A stretch of 6,306 nt of DNA, from assembly GCA_023428465.1 (NCBI GenBank), contig JAEYXM010000009.1, positions 1 to 6,306 on the forward strand, in the 5' to 3' direction. Below are positions 1 through 4,813 of the stretch, one piece after another. This DNA comes from Actinomycetes bacterium. Lineage in GTDB: Bacteria > Actinomycetota > Actinomycetes > Actinomycetales > Cellulomonadaceae. A program made the translations under genes and the position numbers. Position 1 is the stretch's first letter. Every line of letters begins with the position of its first letter. Below the pieces are notes generated by a model, which saw only the letters and a program-made list of their open reading frames with translations, had not been told where the DNA came from and made no database searches.

Positions 1-218
1 GGCGAGCGCAGCTCGGCGTACGGCCGGCCGCCGATGAGCGCGCGGCCCGCGGTCGGCGCGACGAGGCCGAGCGTCATCCGCATGGTCGTGGTCTTGCCGG
101 CCCCGTTGGGGCCGAGGAACCCGGTGACGCCCCCGGGGCGGCCGTGCAGCGTCCGGTCGTCGCCGGCGGTGACGGGGCCGAAGCGCCTCGTCAGGCCCTC
201 GAGGGCGATGTCGGTCAC
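1..218 (-). CDS. ABC transporter ATP-binding protein, N-terminal part (runs off left edge)
   Basis: This is the nucleotide-binding subunit of an ABC transporter. It would hydrolyse ATP at the inner face of the membrane to power a separate permease. About 72 codons are visible. The Walker A motif GPNGAGKT lies at residues 36-43, followed by TTMRMTLGL and then GGRPYAELRS. This pattern is typical of DrrA-like ATPases that work with ABC-2 type permeases (drug, lipid or peptide export), which is family knowledge; no partner is visible here. The start is GTG at 218, chosen because AAGGAG (225-230) sits six bases upstream and no upstream extension is needed. The region after Walker A, including the Q-loop, signature motif and Walker B, lies outside the window. 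A strong palindrome and a promoter precede the gene, so it is probably controlled by a small repressor, often TetR or PadR type for such exporters. The substrate cannot be told from this fragment. Confidence 0.9.
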   Translation of the reverse strand, partial: MTDIALEGLTRRFGPVTAGDDRTLHGRPGGVTGFLGPNGAGKTTTMRMTLGLVAPTAGRALIGGRPYAELRS

Positions 219-230
219 AGCGCTCTCCTT

Positions 231-264
231 TGTGAGCAAGCGTTCATATGAACGTGCGCTCACA
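231..264. promoter_or_regulatory. 34-bp interrupted palindrome, probable repressor operator
   Basis: The outer arms TGTGAGC (231-237) and GCTCACA (258-264) and the perfect 14-bp inner palindrome CGTTCATATGAACG (241-254) share one centre, at 247.5. Only the two three-base joints (238-240 and 255-257) fail to pair. The site lies directly before the Shine-Dalgarno sequence of the ABC gene and covers its predicted -10 end and transcription start, the classic place for repression. The size and two-shell symmetry suit a TetR-family or similar dimeric repressor. No gene for such a repressor is in the window. Confidence 0.75.
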
Positions 265-291
265 TTAGGTCGACCCGATTGGTGCGGTCAA
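262..291 (-). promoter_or_regulatory. Predicted sigma70-type promoter of the ABC gene
   Basis: On the minus strand the -35 box is TTGACC (286-291) and the -10 box is TAATGT (262-267), with an 18-bp spacer. Transcription would start near 255, inside the palindrome at 231-264, so a bound repressor would block initiation. The -35 box is one base from consensus; the -10 box is weaker. Confidence 0.5.
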
Positions 292-297
292 GGCGCC

Positions 298-309
298 TGA
301 AACGGTTCG
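298..309. promoter_or_regulatory. Weak LacI-type operator candidate upstream of the xylanase
   Basis: TGAAACGGTTCG contains the imperfect dyad GAA-A-CG-G-TTC with a central CG, the general form of LacI-family operators. It lies 84 bp before the xylanase start codon. CGGTTCG also occurs at 6153-6159, and its complement at 6135-6141, upstream of the last gene. One half-site pair is mismatched, and I could not place a convincing -35/-10 pair beside it, so this is only a candidate. Confidence 0.25.
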
Positions 310-348
310 CCCTCTCCCCGCGCGTCGGCGCCCTGCCGAGACTGGCGC

Positions 349-367
349 GGGCCGCGCGACGCGGCCC
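349..367 (+). promoter_or_regulatory. Perfect 8-bp hairpin in the xylanase leader
   Basis: GGGCCGCG (349-356) and CGCGGCCC (360-367) flank a CGA loop. In the transcript this would form an all-GC hairpin ending 13 nt before the Shine-Dalgarno AAGGAG (381-386). It could protect the 5' end of the mRNA, modulate translation or serve as a DNA operator. It is too close to the gene and lacks a U-run, so it is unlikely to be a simple terminator. Confidence 0.45.
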
Positions 368-392
368 TGGACCGAACGCGAAGGAGTGCGGT

Positions 393-1826
393 ATGACCAC
401 CAGCACACGGCCCCGGGCACACGCCCGCGGCCACCGGAGAGCAGTCGGGGCCCTCGTGGCCGCGGCCGCGCTCGCAGCGACCCTGGCGACACCCGCCAGT
501 GCGGCCGACTCGCTGGCCGACCTGGCGGACGAGGCCGGGTTCGACCTCGGCTTCGCGCTCGACCCCAACAGGCTCAGCGAGACGCAGTACCGCCAGATCG
601 CCGACGGCGAGTTCACGTTCGTCGTCGCCGAGAACGCCATGAAGTGGGACGCGACCGAGCCCTCGCGCGGCAACTTCTCCTTCAGCCAGGGCGACCAGGT
701 GCGCGACTACGCCGAGAGCACCGGCAAGGGCCTGTACGGGCACACGCTCGTCTGGCACCAGCAGACGCCCGGCTGGGTGCAGAACATCAATAGCGGCAGC
801 GAGCTGCTCACCGTGATGCAGGACCACATCGAGGGTGTGGCCTCGCACTACGCGGGCGACGTCGAGGCCTGGGACGTCGTCAACGAGGCGTTCGAGGACA
901 ACGGCTCGCGCCGTCAGTCGATCTTCCAGCAGCGCATCGGCGACTCCTACATCGAGGAGGCGTTCCGGGCCGCGCGGCAGGCGGACCCCAACGCCAAGCT
1001 GTGCATCAACGACTACTCGATCGAGGCCATCAACGCCAAGAGCACGGCGATCTACGACCTCGTGCGCGACTTCAAGGCCCGCGGCGTGCCGATCGACTGC
1101 GTCGGGTTCCAGTCCCACCTCATCGTGGGCCAGGTCCCCTCGAGCATGCAGCAGAACCTGCAGCGCTTCGCCGACCTCGGCGTCGACGTGCGCATCACCG
1201 AGCTCGACATCCGCACCAACACCCCGGCGTCGAGCTACGCGCTGCAGCAGCAGGCCCGCGACTACGCGGCCGTCGTCGAGAACTGCCTCGCCGTCGACCG
1301 GTGCCAGGGCGTGACGATCTGGGGCATCACCGACCGGTACTCCTGGGTCCCGGACGTCTTCTCCGGTGAGGGCGACGCCCTCGTGTGGGACGACGACTAC
1401 AACCGCAAGCCCGCCTACGACGCCATTGCGAACGCCCTCGACCTCGTGATCGCGCCCGACCCGGACCCCGACCCCGACCCGGACCCCGACCCCGACCCGG
1501 ACCCCGAACCGGACCCGGACCCCGAGCCGACCGGCTCCTGCACCGCGACCCTGACGATCGTGAACCGGTGGCCCGGTGGCTTCCAGGGTGAGGTGCGCGT
1601 CACGGCCGGCCAGGCCTCGCTCACCGGCTGGACCACGTCGTTCACCCTGCCGTCCGACGCGCAGCTCGTGAACGTGTGGAACGCCGTCGGCGTCCGCTCC
1701 GGCAGCACCTACACCGCCGGCAACGCGCCGTACAACGCCTACGTGGGGGCCACGGGGTCGACCACCTACGGGTTCGTCGGTGCCGGGACCGCGCCAGGCG
1801 GCCCGGTCACCTGCACCGCAGGCTGA
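393..1826 (+). CDS. xyn10A: Secreted GH10 endo-beta-1,4-xylanase/exoglycanase with C-terminal CBM2 (Cex-like)
   Basis: This 477-residue secreted enzyme hydrolyses beta-1,4-xylan, and probably cello-oligosaccharides, with retention of configuration. A signal peptide (1-37, ASA|AD) is followed by a GH10 barrel (about 38-352), an Asp-Pro linker (356-379) and a CBM2 (381-477). The acid/base is E165 in DVVNEAF and the nucleophile is E270 in ITELDI. Substrate-binding residues N81, K84, H117, W121, Q240, H242, W310 and W318 are all present. Numbered from the mature end, the nucleophile (E233), W84, W273 and the four cysteines (167, 199, 261, 267) coincide with C. fimi Cex as I recall it. The ATG at 393 is chosen over an in-frame upstream start because AAGGAG is 6 nt before it and a clean signal peptide follows. 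In the CBM, C383 and C474 probably form a disulfide. W393 and W429 match two of the three binding Trp; the third is Tyr (Y447). Family and catalytic role are nearly certain; the xylan versus cellulose balance is inferred. Confidence 0.97.
   Translation: MTTSTRPRAHARGHRRAVGALVAAAALAATLATPASAADSLADLADEAGFDLGFALDPNRLSETQYRQIADGEFTFVVAENAMKWDATEPSRGNFSFSQGDQVRDYAESTGKGLYGHTLVWHQQTPGWVQNINSGSELLTVMQDHIEGVASHYAGDVEAWDVVNEAFEDNGSRRQSIFQQRIGDSYIEEAFRAARQADPNAKLCINDYSIEAINAKSTAIYDLVRDFKARGVPIDCVGFQSHLIVGQVPSSMQQNLQRFADLGVDVRITELDIRTNTPASSYALQQQARDYAAVVENCLAVDRCQGVTIWGITDRYSWVPDVFSGEGDALVWDDDYNRKPAYDAIANALDLVIAPDPDPDPDPDPDPDPDPEPDPDPEPTGSCTATLTIVNRWPGGFQGEVRVTAGQASLTGWTTSFTLPSDAQLVNVWNAVGVRSGSTYTAGNAPYNAYVGATGSTTYGFVGAGTAPGGPVTCTAG
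1458..1529 (+). repeat. 18-bp tandem repeat x4 encoding the Asp-Pro linker
   Basis: Four 18-bp units, each starting GACCCGGACCCC, encode residues 356-379 as Asp-Pro pairs, with Glu-Pro closing the last two units. The first two units are identical at DNA level; the third and fourth differ only in the last six bases. The product is a stiff, acidic spacer between the catalytic and binding domains, in place of the Pro-Thr linker of C. fimi Cex. The repeat can expand or contract by slippage in steps of six residues without breaking the frame. Confidence 0.9.
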
Positions 1827-1830
1827 CGCG

Positions 1831-4473
1831 CTAGCGCCGGACGCCGTCCGGCGCGTCACGCAGCGCCGCGACCTCGGCCGCCCGCAGCAGGTCACCGACG
1901 TCGTCGAACGACCGGACGCTCTCCACGAGCCCGGCCGCGAGACGGCGTCGGTGCTCTGCGGGGAGGTGCTCGAGCACCGCGGCGAGCCGGGCCGCCCCCG
2001 TCTGCCCGTCCGGGCGGTCCACCAGCACGCAGCCCAGGGAGTCGGCCGTCAGGCGCCCGATGGCGTCCCCGTGGCCGAGCGCATCGGACAGCGCCGCGCC
2101 CACGGTCGCGAGCGCCTCCGGCGGCTCGCACGTCCCGGGCGCCGGGGACACGTGACGGAGCACGGCGAGCGCGGCGTCGCCACCGGCGGCGCGGGCCCGG
2201 TCGCGGGCGTCCTCGAGGCGGTCGACGAACGCGGCCGGGGTGGCCCAGCCCGTCGCCGGGTCCCGCAGCGTGCCGCGGGACAGGGCCGCCTCGCGGATCC
2301 GCCGGTCCGTGACGTCGAGCATCGCGCCGACGATGCGCGCGGGCACCCCGGCGTCGTTGGTCACCGCGAACGCGACGCACAGCATCCAGCGGTACTTCCC
2401 GGACGCGTGCTTCACGCGGTGCTCCACGCGCATGGGCTCGGTCGCACCGCCGAGCTGCGCGGCGACGAGCGCGGAGACGACCACCCGGTCGTCGGGGTGC
2501 ACGCGGTCGAGCCACTCCTCCGGGTCGGCGCCCAGGTCCTCGGCACGCAGGCCCAGCAGGTTCGCCCACTGCGGCGACCAGAACACCGAGCCCGTCGCGA
2601 CGTCCCAGTCCCACAGGCCGTGCTCGAGCGCGCGCAGCCACAGGGAGGTGCGCTCGTCCTGCACGCGCAGCGCGTCGATCGTGGCCCGCCCGGAGGCGGC
2701 CTCAGCCTCGTGGGTCTGCGCGGCCTCGCGCAGCGACGTCATCTGCTGCTCCTGGTCGAGCGCGACCGCGAGCATCGCGCCCCAGTGCTGGTGGCGCTCG
2801 CGCGGGTAGGTCATGCGCGGGTCGAGGCGCCCGGACACCGCGAGGAGCCCCCAGTCCGCGCGGGTCGACGTCACGGGGACGACGAACACGAGCGTCGCGC
2901 CGTCGAGCGGCTCCGCGCGCAGCAGGGCCGCCGGCGGGAACTGCGCGGAGGCGACGCGGCGGCCGACGCTGCGCGCCAGCGTGCCCGAGCGCGCCTGCGC
3001 CCCGGCGATCTCGAGCTCCCGGTCGCCCGACGACGACCTCGTGCCCGTCCACAGGCCCAGGCACGCGGAGATCCGACCCCCGGCGGGCAGCCAGGTCAGC
3101 GACCGCGGGGAGCCGCTGCGCGCCGAGACGAGGTCCATGTCGACCTCGTACTGGTCGGAGATCGTGCGCTCGAGCGCGGACTCGCGGATCAGGAACGGCC
3201 GCAGGCACCCGCGGGTGAGCACGAGCAGCACCTCGGTGACGGCGCGCTGCACCGCGTCGCGGCGCCCGTCGTCGGGGGCGGCCTCGACGAGCTCACGCTC
3301 GAGCTGGCGTACAGCCGCGATGCACTGCTCGAGCGTTTCCGGGTAGGGGCCGAGCGCCGCCGTCAGGTCGTGCAGGCGGCGTAGCGCGGCGTCCGACGGG
3401 CGGGTGCCCCGCGCGGCCGCGGTGTCGAGGACGTCGAGGATGGTCGAGACCCAGGTGGCGCGCGCGCCGTCGCCACCGCGGACGGCGGCCCGGCCGCGCA
3501 CGGGACCGTCGAACGCGGTCGTGATGATGCGGTGCAGCGCGGCGCGGCCCGCCGAGACGGGGCCCGGGTCGGGTGCGGACGGCGTCGGCGTCGTGACGCG
3601 GCGGCAGCCGCAGGACTCGCGCGCGACGAGGGTCGCGGCGACGTGCGGCGGCCCGGCCTCGGTGCCGCGCAGCCCCGCGAGGAGCTGCGCGACGGCCTGT
3701 TCGCCGACGAGGTCGTGGTGCGGGTCGACGGTCGTCAGGCGCGGTGCCTGGCGCGCGCCGCCCTCGGTGTGGTCGAAGCCGATGATCGCGTGGTCCGTGG
3801 GCAGCGAGATGCCACCGGCCTGGAGGCCGCGGGTGAGGCCGATGGCGGCGAGGTCGGTCGCGGCGAGCGTCGCCGTTGTCGGCATGTTGCGTGCGATGAG
3901 GGCGTGCGCGGCGTCGATGCCGCCCTGGACCGTGTTGTCGGGTGCGAGGGCGAACCACTCGTCGGTGGGCCGGATGCCGCGCGCGGCGAGCGCGTCGAGG
4001 TAGCCCTGGTAGCGCTCGCGGATGTCGCTCTGCGTCAGGTCTCCGACGAAGCCGATGCGCGTGTGCCCGTGCTGCACGAGGTGCTCGACGGCGGCGCGGG
4101 CGCCGCCGGTGTTGTCCGGCCGGACCGAGGGCGTGTCGTCGGTGGGCGCGTCGGCCCCGACGAGGACCACGGGACGGCCGTCGTCGACGAGGCGCTGGAG
4201 CATCCCCGGCGAGAGTGCCTCGGTGACGACGACGATGCCGTCCATGACGTCGAGAGCGGCCGGCGAGCCCGGCAGCGCGGCGTTGGGGTGCTGCTCGCGG
4301 GCGAGGCGCGTCGGGAACGTCTGGACGGCCACGACCCGCATGCCGGCGCGAGCTGCGGCCCTGGTCACACCGGCGATCACGCCGCCGAAGTAGAACCCGC
4401 CGACGAGCGGCGAGACGACGCCGATCGTCCTGCTCGGGCGTGCGCCGACAGAACGATTGGGCTGCGACGCCAT
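1831..4473 (-). CDS. HTH-less LacI-type sensor protein with PAS and degenerate GGDEF domains
   Basis: This 880-residue protein has no signal peptide or membrane segment, so it is probably cytoplasmic. Residues 15-290 form a LacI/periplasmic-binding-type ligand domain: TIGVVSPLVGGFYFGGVIAG, DNTGGARAAVEHLVQHGHTRIGF at 120-142, IIGFDHTEGG at 230-239, then the ESCGC ending at 286-290. LacI repressors carry a ~50-residue HTH before this point; here there are about 14 residues and no HTH. A helical part (about 300-430), a GAF-like part (about 430-575, uncertain) and a helical linker precede a clear PAS/PAC domain (about 610-725: WDWDVATGSVFWSPQWANLLG, VHPDDR, LDVTDRR). Residues 733-875 resemble GGDEF, beginning DPATGW, but the signature is TADSL (809-813) and the RxxD inhibitory site is absent, so cyclase activity is unlikely. 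The ATG at 4473 follows GGGAGGAG (4478-4485); a GTG at 4512 lies inside a palindrome and lacks a good ribosome site. Sugar sensing is inferred; partner and output are unknown. Confidence 0.92.
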   Translation of the reverse strand: MASQPNRSVGARPSRTIGVVSPLVGGFYFGGVIAGVTRAAARAGMRVVAVQTFPTRLAREQHPNAALPGSPAALDVMDGIVVVTEALSPGMLQRLVDDGRPVVLVGADAPTDDTPSVRPDNTGGARAAVEHLVQHGHTRIGFVGDLTQSDIRERYQGYLDALAARGIRPTDEWFALAPDNTVQGGIDAAHALIARNMPTTATLAATDLAAIGLTRGLQAGGISLPTDHAIIGFDHTEGGARQAPRLTTVDPHHDLVGEQAVAQLLAGLRGTEAGPPHVAATLVARESCGCRRVTTPTPSAPDPGPVSAGRAALHRIITTAFDGPVRGRAAVRGGDGARATWVSTILDVLDTAAARGTRPSDAALRRLHDLTAALGPYPETLEQCIAAVRQLERELVEAAPDDGRRDAVQRAVTEVLLVLTRGCLRPFLIRESALERTISDQYEVDMDLVSARSGSPRSLTWLPAGGRISACLGLWTGTRSSSGDRELEIAGAQARSGTLARSVGRRVASAQFPPAALLRAEPLDGATLVFVVPVTSTRADWGLLAVSGRLDPRMTYPRERHQHWGAMLAVALDQEQQMTSLREAAQTHEAEAASGRATIDALRVQDERTSLWLRALEHGLWDWDVATGSVFWSPQWANLLGLRAEDLGADPEEWLDRVHPDDRVVVSALVAAQLGGATEPMRVEHRVKHASGKYRWMLCVAFAVTNDAGVPARIVGAMLDVTDRRIREAALSRGTLRDPATGWATPAAFVDRLEDARDRARAAGGDAALAVLRHVSPAPGTCEPPEALATVGAALSDALGHGDAIGRLTADSLGCVLVDRPDGQTGAARLAAVLEHLPAEHRRRLAAGLVESVRSFDDVGDLLRAAEVAALRDAPDGVRR
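1834..1854. terminator. Hairpin between convergent genes, probable bidirectional terminator
   Basis: GCGCCGGAC (1834-1842) pairs perfectly with GTCCGGCGC (1846-1854) around a 3-nt GCC loop. It starts 8 bp after the xylanase stop and covers the last seven sense codons of the minus-strand sensor gene, whose stop is 1831-1833. There is no T-run on either side, as is common in high-GC actinobacteria, so it may act as a U-less terminator or an mRNA 3'-end protector. Confidence 0.6.
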
Positions 4474-4496
4474 ACCGCTCCTCCCGACCCGAATGC

Positions 4497-4513
4497 CGTG
4501 CCAAAATGGCACG
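4497..4513. promoter_or_regulatory. 17-bp palindrome in the leader of the sensor gene
   Basis: CGTGCCA (4497-4503) and TGGCACG (4507-4513) are exact complements around a central AAA. The site lies between the predicted transcription start (about 4529) and the Shine-Dalgarno sequence (4478-4485) of the minus-strand sensor gene. As DNA it could be a road-block operator; as RNA it would form a 7-bp hairpin with a 3-nt loop 11 nt before the ribosome site. The odd-numbered centre is not the CG-centred form usual for LacI repressors. Confidence 0.55.
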
Positions 4514-4535
4514 CGCCCCCGTGCGGGCCTCGCTC

Positions 4536-4564
4536 AGGCTAGCCACGGCTTTGGGTTGTGACAA
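4536..4564 (-). promoter_or_regulatory. Predicted promoter of the sensor gene
   Basis: On the minus strand, TTGTCA (-35, 4559-4564) and TAGCCT (-10, 4536-4541) are separated by exactly 17 bp. Transcription would start near 4529, giving a leader of about 56 nt before the ATG at 4473. The boxes match at the most conserved positions (TTG..A and TA...T), but this is by inspection only. Confidence 0.5.
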
Positions 4565-4680
4565 GCCTGGGTTTACGGGGCCCTGAGGGGCATCGTCGCA
4601 GGTGGAACCGGTCATGAAGCGCGCCAGCCTGCGTAGGGAATGAATTCAGAAATTGTGCGAATGAAGGCCAGGGGTCTTTT

Positions 4681-4692
4681 CGAAACATTTCG
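4681..4692. promoter_or_regulatory. Candidate LacI-family operator CGAAACATTTCG
   Basis: CGAAA and TTTCG form perfect 5-bp arms around CA. It overlaps a second 8-bp palindrome, TTTCGAAA (4678-4685). The CGAA...TTCG form is like sites reported for xylan-related LacI regulators in actinobacteria. It lies 16 bp upstream of the predicted -35 box of the LacI gene, so autoregulation is possible, as is joint control of the divergent sensor gene. No binding is shown by the sequence itself. Confidence 0.4.
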
Positions 4693-4708
4693 TTAAATCC
4701 TCGTCTGG

Positions 4709-4737
4709 TTGACGTCCGCGCTTTCCCGGACGACACT
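4709..4737 (+). promoter_or_regulatory. Predicted promoter of the LacI gene
   Basis: TTGACG (4709-4714) and GACACT (4732-4737) are 17 bp apart. The -35 box is good; the -10 box matches only A2, A4 and T6. Start of transcription would be near 4744, leaving a leader of about 70 nt. The TTG of this box could be misread as an in-frame start codon, which would add a spurious 35-residue extension to the repressor. Confidence 0.4.
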
Positions 4738-4769
4738 GACGATGCTTTCCGCACGGGGGCGGAGGGCCA

Positions 4770-4794
4770 GTCGGCCGGCGGTTGCCGGGCCGAC
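4770..4794 (+). promoter_or_regulatory. Stable hairpin in the LacI gene leader
   Basis: GTCGGCCGGC (4770-4779) pairs with GCCGG-CCGAC (4784-4794) with one bulged G (4789) and a GGTT loop, giving ten mostly GC pairs. It ends 8 nt before the G-rich ribosome site (4803-4808). It could lower translation of the repressor or stabilise its mRNA. An effect is inferred only from position and stability. Confidence 0.4.
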
Positions 4795-4813
4795 GGCCGA
4801 CCAGGGGGCGACG

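Larger units (their letters stand above)
4474..4813. other. Divergent intergenic regulatory region
   Basis: This 340-bp gap separates the divergently transcribed sensor and LacI genes. It holds a predicted promoter in each direction, two operator-like palindromes (4497-4513 and 4681-4692) and a leader hairpin (4770-4794). The part around 4640-4700 is clearly richer in A/T than the surrounding coding DNA, including the 8-bp palindrome TGAATTCA at 4641-4648. I see no small gene here: short frames through it lack a ribosome site and have no recognisable product. Confidence 0.7.

Noticed and set aside
215..228. CebR/CelR box at AGCGCTCTCC upstream of the ABC gene
   Set aside because: Only the right half resembles the operator; the left half (TCAC) does not, and the bases are explained by the start codon and ribosome site.
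279..392. Upstream in-frame extension of the xylanase from position 279
   Set aside because: It would put 38 Arg-rich residues before a clean signal peptide and lacks a ribosome site; AAGGAG is placed correctly for the ATG at 393.
411..503. Twin-arginine signal peptide on the xylanase
   Set aside because: An RR pair occurs (GHRRAVGAL) but the rest of the Tat consensus is absent; a Sec signal fits better.
733..875. An active diguanylate cyclase domain at the sensor C-terminus (numbers are residues)
   Set aside because: The fold resembles GGDEF but the catalytic signature is TADSL, lacking the Gly-Gly and Glu needed for GTP use.
1780..3384. Long plus-strand open frame opposite the sensor gene
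   Set aside because: Composition is that of a shadow frame and no domain is recognisable; the minus strand carries clear PAS and LacI-type domains.
4474..4512. GTG start at 4512 for the sensor protein
   Set aside because: The start lies inside the 17-bp palindrome with only a weak G-run upstream; the ATG at 4473 has GGGAGGAG just before it, and the 13 extra residues do not add any HTH.
4500..4512. TGGCAC as part of a sigma54 promoter
   Set aside because: It is explained by the palindrome, there is no matching TTGC element at the right spacing, and actinobacteria generally lack sigma54.
4709..4813. TTG 4709 or ATG 4742 as start of the LacI repressor
   Set aside because: TTG 4709 is part of the best -35 box, and either start would put an unusual extension ahead of the HTH.
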